Source of the DNA: Bacteroides sp. UBA1317
GTDB taxonomy: Bacteria > Bacteroidota > Bacteroidia > Bacteroidales > Bacteroidaceae
Direction: 5' to 3'
DNA: 30,799 nucleotides
NCBI GenBank assembly: GCA_002307035.1
Contig: DBTL01000113.1
Coordinates: 1 to 30,799 of the forward strand
Position numbers and translations under genes: made by a program. The notes beneath the pieces are model-generated. The model ran no database searches, was not told where the DNA came from, and saw only the letters and a program-made list of their open reading frames with translations. Below are positions 22,736 to 30,799 of the stretch, piece after piece; position 1 is the stretch's first letter; every line of letters starts with the position of its first letter.

Positions 22736-24508
22736 ATGAGCCCTGAATTAACCTACTTTCTGAAAGTAAACGTCGCTCTCATTTTATTCTACGCCTTCTA
22801 TCGGTTGTTTTTCTATAAAGACACCTTCTTTCAGTGGCGCCGACTGGCACTCATTGGCTTCTTCCTTGTTTCAACGCTCTATCCCATGATGAACATAGAA
22901 GAATGGATTAAAGAGAGTGAGCCAATGGTAGGCATGGCCGATTTATATGCGACTATGGTGCTACCTGAAGTAACTGTCGGCATGCAAACCGAAACACAAG
23001 CCATCAATTGGCAAAACCTCCTGTCTTCCTCATTCGGATACATTTATTGGGGAGTGTTGGCACTGCTATTCATACGATTCCTCGTACAATTATTCAGCAT
23101 CTTGAGACTCGCAATGCGATGCCGCAAGACAACAATGGAAAATACACAAGTTTACTTACTTGATCGCCCCATCGGCCCTTTTTCTTTTTTTAGATGGATA
23201 TTCGTCGATCAAGAGTCTCATACAGAGAACGAACTTAAAGAAATTCTGATGCACGAACAAGCTCACGTCCGCCAATGGCATTCCGTTGATGTCGTCTTTA
23301 GCGAACTAGCTTGTGTTGTTTGTTGGTTCAATCCTTTTGCATGGCTTTTGAAGCGTGAGATAAGATGCAATCTGGAATACATGGCAGACAATCGAGTATT
23401 GGAGAGCGGACACGATAGTCAAACCTATCAGTACCACCTTTTGGGACTAACCCGTCAAACTAAGGCTGCAGCAACTTTATATAATAGTTTTAATGTTTTA
23501 CCTTTAAAAAATCGAATAAAAATGATGAATAAAAAACGCTCCAAAGCCATTGGAAGGACAAAATATCTATTATTTCTCCCATTGGCTGTCTTACTTCTGA
23601 TTATCAGCAATATTGAATCAGTAGCACGGACAACAAAAAAGATTGCTGATGAAATGCTCCCCGACCTCACGTTAAGCTCAGAAATAAATAGCTCTTCCGA
23701 GGATCTAACCAATGATATTTCCGAATATAAGGCATTAGCTATATCAGAAACGATAAATACAAAAGACTCTTTAAAGAAAGGAGATGGTAGAGATCCCGCT
23801 TTTACAGTAGTGGAACAAATGCCTGAATATCCGGGAGGACAACAAGCACTAATAGGATTCCTTTCACAGAATATAAAGTATCCTGCTACTGCAAAGAATC
23901 AGCAAATACAAGGACGTGTTATTGCCCAATTTGTAGTGGGAAAAGATGGTAGTATCAGCGATACACACATAGTACGTAGTATATCGCCCGAGTTAGACAC
24001 AGAAGCTTTAAGGGTCATATCACTTATGCCCAAATGGATACCCGGCAAACAAAAGGGAGAAGTAGTCAGTGTGAAGTACACCATACCGATAAGTTTCAAT
24101 CTGGAGAAAGAGCCTAAAGAAATCGAAAACAATAATCTACCAGAATGCATAGTTGTAGGATATGCTTCCGAACAAGTGCCTTCAACAAACCAATCTGTAT
24201 ATCAGGTAGTAGACGAAATGCCTAAATATCCTGGCGGGCAAGAAGCTCTAATGAGCTACATAGCCAAGACTATAAAATATCCCGTAGATGCACAAAGAGC
24301 CAAAACGCAAGGGCGGGTTATCCTTCAAATGCTCATTGACGAACAAGGGAATGTCACTTCACCTTCTATCATACGTAGTGTATCTCCTTCAATAGATGCA
24401 GAGGCTATACGTGTAATTATGAGCATGCCTCAATGGGTACCCGGCAAGAACAAAGGAGAAGTGGTTAAAGTCAAATATACTATACCTATCTCATTTAGGC
24501 TCAATTAA
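22736..24508 (+). CDS. M56 (BlaR1-type) metallopeptidase sensor with two TonB C-terminal domains
   Basis: This 590-residue membrane protein has N-terminal hydrophobic segments (about 9-24, 36-50 and 95-120). A cytoplasmic M56 zinc protease domain has HEQAH at 173-177, the HExxH catalytic motif, and NLEYMADNRVL near 215-225 for the third ligand. A further membrane segment follows at about 278-293. The periplasmic part carries two TonB C-terminal-like domains in tandem, beginning near 358 and 491, each with a (E/K)YPGGQ motif and ending KYTIPISF, at a period of 133 residues. The penicillin-binding sensor domain of classical BlaR1 is absent. It probably cleaves, or triggers loss of, the repressor encoded just upstream; the signal is unknown. 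Confidence 0.88.
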   Translation: MSPELTYFLKVNVALILFYAFYRLFFYKDTFFQWRRLALIGFFLVSTLYPMMNIEEWIKESEPMVGMADLYATMVLPEVTVGMQTETQAINWQNLLSSSFGYIYWGVLALLFIRFLVQLFSILRLAMRCRKTTMENTQVYLLDRPIGPFSFFRWIFVDQESHTENELKEILMHEQAHVRQWHSVDVVFSELACVVCWFNPFAWLLKREIRCNLEYMADNRVLESGHDSQTYQYHLLGLTRQTKAAATLYNSFNVLPLKNRIKMMNKKRSKAIGRTKYLLFLPLAVLLLIISNIESVARTTKKIADEMLPDLTLSSEINSSSEDLTNDISEYKALAISETINTKDSLKKGDGRDPAFTVVEQMPEYPGGQQALIGFLSQNIKYPATAKNQQIQGRVIAQFVVGKDGSISDTHIVRSISPELDTEALRVISLMPKWIPGKQKGEVVSVKYTIPISFNLEKEPKEIENNNLPECIVVGYASEQVPSTNQSVYQVVDEMPKYPGGQEALMSYIAKTIKYPVDAQRAKTQGRVILQMLIDEQGNVTSPSIIRSVSPSIDAEAIRVIMSMPQWVPGKNKGEVVKVKYTIPISFRLN

Positions 24509-24509
24509 A

Positions 24510-24566
24510 AAGTCACGCACTCTCCAAAGCTTACTATAAAAAGTGACATAAGAGAGTGCGTGACTT
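24510..24566. terminator. Bidirectional terminator between the M56 gene and mrp
   Basis: AAGTCACGCACTCTC (24510-24524) and its perfect complement (24552-24566) form a 15-bp stem with a 27-base loop. On the minus strand the stem is followed by TTTTTAATT, a good T-run for the mrp operon. On the plus strand the following sequence is only moderately T-rich. Confidence 0.75.
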
Positions 24567-24601
24567 CTATTATTTTTGCAAAAGGCCAACAGACGTTACT
24601 G

Positions 24602-25705
24602 TTAGTGCATCTCCACTATTTTAGTTGGAGCCATTTCTACGTTTCGGCGATCTACCTGACGAACAACACTGGCAGCAAGAGAAAGAAATGCCCGACCAAT
24701 CATTGAATCTTCATCCAGTACCACAGGAGTACCATTATCACCACCTTCACAAATGCTCTGTACAATAGGAATTTGACCTAATAAGGGTACATTCATCTCT
24801 TCGGCTAACTTTTTAGCACCTTCTTTCCCAAAGATATAGTATTTATTCTCGGGCAATTCAGCCGGAGTAAACCATGCCATATTTTCTACCAAACCAAGGA
24901 TAGGCACGTTCACCTTCTCGTTGGTAAACATGTTGATGCCTTTACGAGCATCTGCCAAAGCTACGGCTTGCGGCGTACTTACCACCACAGCGCCGGTCAT
25001 GGCCAATGTTTGTACCACAGTAAGATGTATATCACTTGTTCCCGGAGGAAGATCAATCAAGAAATAATCTAAATCCCCCCATTGCACATCGGCTATCAAC
25101 TGCTTCAAAGCATTGCTCGCCATCCCACCGCGCCAAAGTGTAGCTTGTTGAGGATCTACAAAGAAGCCCATAGAGAGAAGTTTAACTCCATATTTTTCTA
25201 CCGGAATAATTAATTCTCTGCCATTCACTTTTTCAGTATACGGACGGGCATCTTCCACCTGAAACATTTTTGGCATAGAAGGGCCAAACACATCCGCATC
25301 AAGCAAACCAACCTTATATCCCAGTTTCGCTAAAGCCACAGCCAGATTTGCAGAAACGGTAGATTTACCCACACCCCCTTTTCCTGAAGAGATACCCACA
25401 ATATTCTTCACTTGAGGCAACAATTTACCAACTTCAGGACGTGGTGCTTGCGTACTCTTCACGCTAATATTGCCTTCTATTTCAACCTCTTTGCTCACAT
25501 AAGTAAGTATGGCTGTCTCGGCTGCTTTCACCACCGATTTAATAAAAGGATCGGTCGGTTTCTCAAACAATAGAGAGAATGAAACTTTCATTCCATCAAT
25601 ACGAATGTTATCCTCTACCATACCAGCCTCAACGAGGTTTTTTCCGGTACCGGGATAACGCACCGTTGCCAGTGCATCCAATATAAGTTTCGGATATATA
25701 GTCAT
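24602..25705 (-). CDS. Mrp/ApbC-family P-loop ATPase without CxxC
   Basis: This family member would normally carry or insert iron-sulfur clusters. The 367-residue protein has an N-terminal MIP18/DUF59 domain (about 1-85) and a deviant Walker A (SGKGGVGKS at 107-115) with the other MinD-like motifs (DADVFGPSMP; DLPPGTSD). The family's C-terminal CxxC, which binds the bridging cluster, is missing: where it is expected (about 278-293) the sequence reads WFTPAELPENKYYIFG, and the only cysteine in the protein is C319. It starts 8 bases after the trmB stop and is last in its operon. Confidence 0.9.
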   Translation of the reverse strand: MTIYPKLILDALATVRYPGTGKNLVEAGMVEDNIRIDGMKVSFSLLFEKPTDPFIKSVVKAAETAILTYVSKEVEIEGNISVKSTQAPRPEVGKLLPQVKNIVGISSGKGGVGKSTVSANLAVALAKLGYKVGLLDADVFGPSMPKMFQVEDARPYTEKVNGRELIIPVEKYGVKLLSMGFFVDPQQATLWRGGMASNALKQLIADVQWGDLDYFLIDLPPGTSDIHLTVVQTLAMTGAVVVSTPQAVALADARKGINMFTNEKVNVPILGLVENMAWFTPAELPENKYYIFGKEGAKKLAEEMNVPLLGQIPIVQSICEGGDNGTPVVLDEDSMIGRAFLSLAASVVRQVDRRNVEMAPTKIVEMH

Positions 25706-25713
25706 AATTATAA

Positions 25714-26472
25714 TTATTTAGCCGTGTTAAGTCCGCTACGCTTACTACGGTTGTAGCTGCGATACGAATCCAGTTCTATTTCCACTTCAGGTTCTTTAAG
25801 TTCGCCTGATTGTGGAAGCAAGAACTTAATATACTTAATACTTAAACCCCTATCGAGCCATTGTTGTTCATAATAGGTCTTGATTCCCAGAATATTATCC
25901 ACCAAATCGGAGTGATACAAATCTTCCGTAAGAAATAAAACAGGCAGTTTATTTTCCTCAATCATGTATTTGGTATACGTAAACATGAAGTTACTGTCCG
26001 TTTTCAGATGGATGATACCATCCGGCTTTAAGAATCTTCGGTAGCGCTCCATGAAGTAAGTGGAAGTCAACCGCTTGGTCGCTTTCTTCATCTGTGGATC
26101 AGAAAAAGTAAGCCATATCTCACTCACTTCTCCTTCAGAAAAGAAGCGATCAATAATTTCTATGTTGGTACGTAGAAAAGCCACATTTGTCAGACCAGCT
26201 TCAAGAGCTTCGGTAGCCCCACTCCACATGCGGGCACCTTTTATGTCTACCGCGATGAAGTTTTTATCAGGAAACATCTTGCCGAGCCCTACGGTATATT
26301 CACCTCGGCCACAGCCTAATTCGAGCACAATCGGATTGTCATTCTTAAAGAAGTCTTCGTGCCATTTACCCTTCATTTCAAAAGGAACATTCTCCGCCAC
26401 AGAATATGGATACTCAAACACATGCGGATATTCTGCCATATCGGCAAACTTCTGTAGTTTATTCTTTCCCAT
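25714..26472 (-). CDS. trmB: tRNA (guanine-N7-)-methyltransferase TrmB
   Basis: TrmB methylates guanine 46 in the variable loop of tRNAs using S-adenosylmethionine. The 252-residue protein has the cofactor-binding motif VLELGCGRGEYT at about 49-60 and the family stretch AVDIKGARMW. In place of the usual FPDPWPKKRH it has FSDPQMKKATKRL. A basic C-terminal tail follows. It starts 4 bases after the stop of the MBL gene and is followed closely by mrp. Confidence 0.92.
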   Translation of the reverse strand: MGKNKLQKFADMAEYPHVFEYPYSVAENVPFEMKGKWHEDFFKNDNPIVLELGCGRGEYTVGLGKMFPDKNFIAVDIKGARMWSGATEALEAGLTNVAFLRTNIEIIDRFFSEGEVSEIWLTFSDPQMKKATKRLTSTYFMERYRRFLKPDGIIHLKTDSNFMFTYTKYMIEENKLPVLFLTEDLYHSDLVDNILGIKTYYEQQWLDRGLSIKYIKFLLPQSGELKEPEVEIELDSYRSYNRSKRSGLNTAK

Positions 26473-26476
26473 TTAT

Positions 26477-27283
26477 TTAAATCGTTTCTACCCAACCGGT
26501 ATAATTATAAAACACGCGATCATTAAACTGCTGACGGAATAAAGCATACTTATCAACGCCCGTACAGTGGCAAACACCCATGCGTTTAGGCAGGTTCACT
26601 CCTAGAAAAGCCGAAATAACATTAAACTTCTCGTTTTCTGCATTGTGTATGTGAAAGCCACCAAGAAGCAGCTTCGGACTTAATCCCTGAAATGCTTCTT
26701 GTACCACTCGTATCATGTTCGTTATTCCACGATGCGAACAGGCACTAATCACCGAAACGCTTTTTTCCCCTTTCAGTACTAAGACCAGTTCGTCTTCAAA
26801 CGTATCCGGCTTTAGCTCCCCATTTACCTCCGTAAAGAAATGATCAAAGTGAGTATCGACTTTATCCACAATTTTTATTTGTGGAAAGACAAACACTCCC
26901 GGTACTATTTCAGCATTCTCCTCAATAAACAGAAAGCGATTCCTGTCTAACGTCTCAGGATGCCTTAGACCGTTCTCATGTTCATTCTTAAACTTTGGTC
27001 GAAAGATTTCACGCTTACAAACCACCTTTGCTTTCTTATTCATCTCCAGAAAATGATGCAAACCGCCTGTATGATCACGATGCCCATGAGAAAGCACCAC
27101 ATAATCTACCTCTGTTAAGTCGATTCCCAACAAGCGGGCATTGCGCATGAATAGATCCGAAGCTCCGGTATCGAACAGCACTTTATGTTTCTTTGTTTCA
27201 ACAAGCAGGGAAAGCCCATGCTCTCCCTGTAAGCCCTTACCGTAAACACAGTTCTCGGCCAGAGTCGTTATTTTATAATTCAT
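26477..27283 (-). CDS. MBL-fold metallo-hydrolase (COG1237-like)
   Basis: This 268-residue metallo-beta-lactamase-fold protein has the motif SHGHRDHTGG giving the ligands H66, H68, D70 and H71. Further conserved positions lie in SACSHRGI and GGFHIH. It resembles proteins often named 7,8-dihydropterin-6-methyl-4-(ribofuranosyl)aminobenzene 5'-phosphate synthase, a name taken from archaeal methanopterin work that is doubtful in this setting; the substrate is unknown. ATG 27283 is chosen, 10 bases after the ilvE stop; the upstream in-frame start at 27304 would overlap ilvE. Confidence 0.85.
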   Translation of the reverse strand: MNYKITTLAENCVYGKGLQGEHGLSLLVETKKHKVLFDTGASDLFMRNARLLGIDLTEVDYVVLSHGHRDHTGGLHHFLEMNKKAKVVCKREIFRPKFKNEHENGLRHPETLDRNRFLFIEENAEIVPGVFVFPQIKIVDKVDTHFDHFFTEVNGELKPDTFEDELVLVLKGEKSVSVISACSHRGITNMIRVVQEAFQGLSPKLLLGGFHIHNAENEKFNVISAFLGVNLPKRMGVCHCTGVDKYALFRQQFNDRVFYNYTGWVETI

Positions 27284-27293
27284 TTCTTGATTT

Positions 27294-28313
27294 TTATTCC
27301 ACAATCGTCACCCAACCATGCGTGTCGGGTTCATCACCATATTGAATGCCTCTTAACTTATTATAAAGCTTGGTGCAAACAGGTCCCGGTTTACCATCTT
27401 TAGAAATAACATATGACTTTTTGTTATCCAAATCGTCAATACGCTGAATCGGACTAATTACCGCCGCCGTGCCACATGCACCGGCTTCTTCAAAAGTACT
27501 CAATTCTTCTTCCGGAACGGGACGACGCTCTACTTTTAACCCCATATCTTCAGCCAATTGCATCAAGCTCTTATTGGTGATAGAAGGCAAAATAGAAGTT
27601 GAAAGTGGAGTAATATATGTATTTTCTTTAATACCGAAGAAGTTGGCTGCGCCACATTCATCAATGTATTTTTTCTCTTTAGCATCCAGATAAAATTCAC
27701 TGGCATAACCCAAATCATGAGCAAGCTTATTAGCACGCAGACTGGCGGCATAATTGCCACCCACTTTGTAAATGCCTGTGCCGAGTGGTGCCGAACGATC
27801 AAATTCACGTACAATCACGTACGGATTCGTAGAGAAACCACCTTTAAAATAAGGGCCTACCGGCGTGACTAACACCAGAAATAGATATTCATCGGCCGGA
27901 TGTACACCAATCTGTGCACCTGTTCCAATCAATAACGGACGAATATAAAGAGAAGCACCACTTTCATAAGGCGGCACAAAATGTTCATTCAACTTAACCA
28001 CCTTCAGCACAGCCTCTCTGAAACGTTCAGTAGAAAGCTCCGCCATCATGATGCCCTGACAAGTAGCCTGCATACGAGCCGCATTTTCCTCCAAACGGAA
28101 GATACGAATCTTACCATCCTTACCACGAAAAGCCTTTAATCCCTCGAATGCTTCTTGACCATAGTGTAAACAAGTAGCCGCCATGTGCATATTAATATAT
28201 TCACTACTGCTTACTTCCAATTCGCCCCAAGCACCATCCCGAAAATTGATTCTCACATTATAATCCGTCTTTATGTATCCAAATGACAGATTCGACCAGT
28301 CTATTTCTTTCAT
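27294..28313 (-). CDS. ilvE: Branched-chain amino acid aminotransferase (IlvE)
   Basis: This PLP-dependent fold-IV transaminase performs the last step of leucine, isoleucine and valine synthesis, and the first of their breakdown. The protein has 339 residues, within the range of the longer (type II) form. The PLP lysine is K183 in GTGIYKVGGNYAAS. Other family features are HYGQEAFEGLKAFRG near 50-64 and IDECGAANFFGI. A promoter-like box sits between it and xseB. It is followed by the MBL, trmB and mrp genes with very short gaps. Confidence 0.95.
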   Translation of the reverse strand: MKEIDWSNLSFGYIKTDYNVRINFRDGAWGELEVSSSEYINMHMAATCLHYGQEAFEGLKAFRGKDGKIRIFRLEENAARMQATCQGIMMAELSTERFREAVLKVVKLNEHFVPPYESGASLYIRPLLIGTGAQIGVHPADEYLFLVLVTPVGPYFKGGFSTNPYVIVREFDRSAPLGTGIYKVGGNYAASLRANKLAHDLGYASEFYLDAKEKKYIDECGAANFFGIKENTYITPLSTSILPSITNKSLMQLAEDMGLKVERRPVPEEELSTFEEAGACGTAAVISPIQRIDDLDNKKSYVISKDGKPGPVCTKLYNKLRGIQYGDEPDTHGWVTIVE

Positions 28314-28348
28314 TTCATTTAGTAATTAGTCATTTCTCTTTGAGAGAA

Positions 28349-28356
28349 CAAAAATA
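28349..28356 (-). promoter_or_regulatory. Putative -7 element of an ilvE promoter
   Basis: TATTTTTG on the minus strand matches TAnnTTTG and ends 35 bases before the ilvE ATG, just past the xseB stop. A -33 element is not clear because that position lies in xseB coding sequence. Confidence 0.4.
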
Positions 28357-28363
28357 ACTTATA

Positions 28364-28570
28364 TTATTCAGATTGCCGCTTTTCTTCGAGCAATTTTTCG
28401 ATCTCAGCATCTGCTTTCATGAGTTTAGCTGAGCAAAATGCTATAATTTCATTGGCTTCCTTAATCTTTTCACTCAGAAGATCAATATCCAGTTCATTGT
28501 TATCTATCTGACGAACAATCTTTTCTAACCGCTCAATTGCCTGAGAATACGTTTCTTTTTTAGCTGCCAT
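28364..28570 (-). CDS. xseB: Exodeoxyribonuclease VII small subunit
   Basis: This small helical subunit of exonuclease VII binds XseA and is needed for nuclease activity on single-stranded DNA. The 68-residue protein has the typical pattern ERLEKIVRQIDNNELDIDLLSEKIKEAN in its first half, continuing as a helix rich in Lys and Glu. It starts 14 bases after the xseA stop. Confidence 0.93.
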   Translation of the reverse strand: MAAKKETYSQAIERLEKIVRQIDNNELDIDLLSEKIKEANEIIAFCSAKLMKADAEIEKLLEEKRQSE

Positions 28571-28584
28571 AAGTCTATATATTA

Positions 28585-29841
28585 TTAAACGTTTTTAGTT
28601 GTTACAGTCGAATTCACTTCTCCTTTTGCCAAGCGGGTAGTAAGTACATCTCCCTCAGCAAGCTGTGTGGCATCTATTATTGCTTTCCCGTCTTTCAACG
28701 TGATGCTATATCCACGCTTCAGTAAACGTTCAGGGGAAGCATCGTTTACCCGTTGATGCAACAGTTCCAAGTGATGCTTTTGTCTGGTAAACAAGGATGT
28801 TACTGCCTGAGACAAGTCTTTCTTTGTGGTCAACAACTGCATCTTCGCTTCCGAAAGACGTGAGGAAACGAATGACGGTATTCGATTTTGCAATACCCAC
28901 AGTCGACGTTTTTCTTGCTCCAGGCGCAAGAGCACCCCTGCCCTTAATTGTTCAGACAGGTTATCGAGCAAGTCAGCAGCTTCCTCCATCCGGTTAATAA
29001 GAAACTCGGCAGCCGCTGTTGGCGTCTTTACCCGTGTATGCGCCACTGAATCGAGTACAGTATCGTCTCGTTCGTGCCCGATACCCGTTATAATAGGTAA
29101 CGGAAACTGTGCGCAAGAAGCCGCAAGCAGATAAGTGTCAAAGCCAGACAAATCGGAAGTGGCTCCTCCACCACGGATAATTACCACCACATCGAATTGA
29201 TGCATCCTCGCATTTACAGCATCCAGTGCCGACAACACCGACTCTTCTACCTGATTACCTTGCATCAATGCCGGAAACAACTCTGTATAGAAAAAAAATC
29301 CGTGAGAATTGTTTTGTAACTGATGACAGAAATCACCGTATCCGGCAGCAGTAGATGAGGAGATGACTGCTATTCGCTGAGGAAGCACAGGTATCTCGAG
29401 TTCCTTATTTAAGGTGAGTACCCCTTCTTCTTCGAGCTGTTTCAGTATCTCTCTACGACGACGCGCCATGTCGCCCAATGTATAGGTGGGGTCTATATCA
29501 CAAACCGTAAGATTATACCCGTATAACTCATGAAATTCCACAGTGACCTTGACCAGAACTTTTATACCCGATGTAAAAGCTTGTCCTGTTGCTTCTTCAA
29601 AATAAGGCTTCAGCATTCTGTATACATTCGCCCAAACTGTACCACGCGCCTTAGCTATCAGGTTATTACTTCGAGGATCTTTTTGTATGAACTCCAGGTA
29701 GCAATGCCCCGTAGCATTAGACCGCACATCGCTCAATTCCGCCTGCACCCAATACTCATCGGGCAGACATTGCGACAAACTGCGTTTCACCAATGCATTC
29801 AGATCAAAGAGAGAAAGAGGAGTTTCCATACCGATACTCAT
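28585..29841 (-). CDS. xseA: Exodeoxyribonuclease VII large subunit
   Basis: This is the catalytic subunit of exonuclease VII, which degrades single-stranded DNA into short oligonucleotides in repair. The 418-residue protein has an N-terminal OB-fold (about 5-110) and the catalytic core with VISSSTAAGYGDF (about 155-170) and IIRGGGATSDLSGFD (about 220-235). A long helical region (about 295-370) and a short C-terminal segment follow. The start may be ATG 29841 or ATG 29829, four residues later. It lies 19 bases after the stop of the subtilase gene. Confidence 0.95.
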   Translation of the reverse strand: MSIGMETPLSLFDLNALVKRSLSQCLPDEYWVQAELSDVRSNATGHCYLEFIQKDPRSNNLIAKARGTVWANVYRMLKPYFEEATGQAFTSGIKVLVKVTVEFHELYGYNLTVCDIDPTYTLGDMARRRREILKQLEEEGVLTLNKELEIPVLPQRIAVISSSTAAGYGDFCHQLQNNSHGFFFYTELFPALMQGNQVEESVLSALDAVNARMHQFDVVVIIRGGGATSDLSGFDTYLLAASCAQFPLPIITGIGHERDDTVLDSVAHTRVKTPTAAAEFLINRMEEAADLLDNLSEQLRAGVLLRLEQEKRRLWVLQNRIPSFVSSRLSEAKMQLLTTKKDLSQAVTSLFTRQKHHLELLHQRVNDASPERLLKRGYSITLKDGKAIIDATQLAEGDVLTTRLAKGEVNSTVTTKNV

Positions 29842-29860
29842 TAGATAAATACTATTTTAA

Positions 29861-30799
29861 TCACTGTTTGAGAGTTGTCTGATAAGCTTTCCACAGGTCG
29901 GGTACCCCATATCCATAGATATTATCAGGGAAATCGACCCGATCACCCACTTGGTGCACCAGTTCTATCACCTGTTTAGCGGTTAGTTGCGGACAAGCCT
30001 GCCACAAGCACGACACCATGCCACACATGATAGGTGATGCAAACGAAGTTCCGTTAGCCCTTCCTACCACTCCATTCGTGTCCATTACATCCGAGGTCAA
30101 CCCCACAGCTACCACGTCGGGCTTAATCCGATTATCGGCTGTGTTGCCAATAGAAGAGAAAGCGGCCAGTACACCATTTTTTCCAACGGCTCCCACTGTA
30201 ATCACATTATCCGCATCTGCCGGAGGAGTGATTTTTTTCCATGGACCGGAGCCTGCATTTCCGGCACTGCAAACCACAACCATTCCCTTATCTGCCGCTT
30301 TCGATGCCTCGCGAGACATCAAGGCATTAGCGCCATTCAGATCGCGATAGTTGTAGTTTTTCGTTCTATCATCAAACGCATAATAACCCAAAGAGGTATT
30401 AACAACATCTACTCCTACACTGTCGGCGAACTCAAGAGCTGCTGCCCAATAATCCTGTTCTACCAAATTCTCTGAATATTCATCCTCGCTACGCAGTAAC
30501 CAATACGATGCTTCCGGAGCGGTACCAACCATTACATTCGGTTGATTCATCGCCATGCACGAAAGTACCTTCAATCCATGACTACTCTCTGCAAAAAGAT
30601 CACCATCCGGATTCACAAAATCTTTCACACCAAGCACACGTATATTATTCATCGCCTCAATTTGATCTGCATTATGAAATCCTGCGTCAATCACCGCAAT
30701 CGTCATGCCTTGTCCCTTAAATCCCGCCTCGTGAAGTTTATCGCCATTGCTCAACTGAATCTGTCGATAAGCCGGACCGTAATAGCAACTATCCACTCT
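29861..30799 (-). CDS. Subtilisin-like serine protease (S8), N-terminus outside window
   Basis: This gene is cut by the right edge of the window; 312 codons are visible and the frame is open at the edge. The catalytic triad of the S8 family is complete: Asp in AVIDAGF, His in SSHGLKV and Ser in NGTSFASP, with the oxyanion Asn in SAGNAG. The visible part is the whole protease domain, ending shortly after the last helix (GVPDLWKAYQ) with no added sorting domain. A secretion signal and any propeptide would lie beyond the window. It is probably the first or an early gene of a transcript that runs into xseA and xseB. Confidence 0.92.
   Translation of the reverse strand, partial: RVDSCYYGPAYRQIQLSNGDKLHEAGFKGQGMTIAVIDAGFHNADQIEAMNNIRVLGVKDFVNPDGDLFAESSHGLKVLSCMAMNQPNVMVGTAPEASYWLLRSEDEYSENLVEQDYWAAALEFADSVGVDVVNTSLGYYAFDDRTKNYNYRDLNGANALMSREASKAADKGMVVVCSAGNAGSGPWKKITPPADADNVITVGAVGKNGVLAAFSSIGNTADNRIKPDVVAVGLTSDVMDTNGVVGRANGTSFASPIMCGMVSCLWQACPQLTAKQVIELVHQVGDRVDFPDNIYGYGVPDLWKAYQTTLKQ

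Noticed and set aside
23807..24508. Tandem repeat in the M56 gene considered as a mobile or recombination repeat
   Set aside because: The two copies are similar in protein but clearly diverged in DNA, so this is an old domain duplication rather than a recent repeat.
26060..26542. Plus-strand frame of 160 codons opposite trmB
   Set aside because: It is antisense to trmB, which has clear motifs; the Ser/Pro-rich product is typical of a shadow frame.
28826..29134. Plus-strand frame opposite xseA
   Set aside because: It is antisense to the conserved catalytic part of xseA with no independent support.
1..30799. CRISPR array, insertion sequence, prophage or defence island
   Set aside because: No regularly spaced repeats, transposase, integrase or phage-like genes; gene content and base composition look uniform and chromosomal.

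Overview
This 30.8 kb window looks like an ordinary chromosomal segment of a Bacteroides-type bacterium (Bacteroidales). The protein families (fused M56/TonB sensor, SPOR, DUF1599, ExbB/ExbD/TonB set, 7,8-dihydropterin-type MBL hydrolase) support this, as do A/T-rich leaders without strong Shine-Dalgarno sites. At least nine likely promoters carry the Bacteroidetes -7 element TAnnTTTG. I see no tRNA, rRNA, insertion sequence, prophage or CRISPR array. Almost all of the sequence is coding, and every gap between genes is under 300 bases.

Layout from left to right. Positions 1-281 are a leader with the dnaG promoter, then dnaG (+). Convergent to it, on the minus strand, are folE and a SPOR-domain gene (2292-3354). 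Behind a strong hairpin lies a DUF1599 / DoxX-like / tpiA unit (3427-6043), in which the DoxX-like frame runs into tpiA without a stop. Next are an M23-LysM endopeptidase gene and ndk (6149-7511). A long minus-strand operon follows, transcribed pdxJ > exbB > exbD > tonB > DJ-1 > ispD > recG (13768 to 7734), with several start-stop overlaps. Divergent from it is nadK (+), which converges on mdh (-) across a double hairpin.

From 16090 the plus strand carries a single-pass coiled-coil protein of unknown role. It is followed by a tripartite export operon: TolC-like, HlyD-like, and two ABC-2 permeases with no ATPase gene. A BlaI-type repressor and an M56/BlaR1-type sensor with two TonB C-terminal domains come next. 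The repressor promoter carries two tandem 15-bp dyads that look like its own operator. A perfect 15-bp hairpin then separates this from the last minus-strand block: subtilase (cut by the right edge), xseA, xseB, ilvE, an MBL hydrolase, trmB and an mrp homologue that lacks the family's CxxC pair.

Most of the window is housekeeping: replication and repair (dnaG, recG, xseAB), cofactors (folE, pdxJ, nadK), isoprenoids (ispD), central metabolism (tpiA, mdh, ilvE, ndk) and envelope energisation (exbBD-tonB). The parts that deserve a second look are the DoxX-TpiA open frame, the ATPase-less export operon, the autoregulated BlaI/M56-TonB pair, and the cysteine-poor Mrp.
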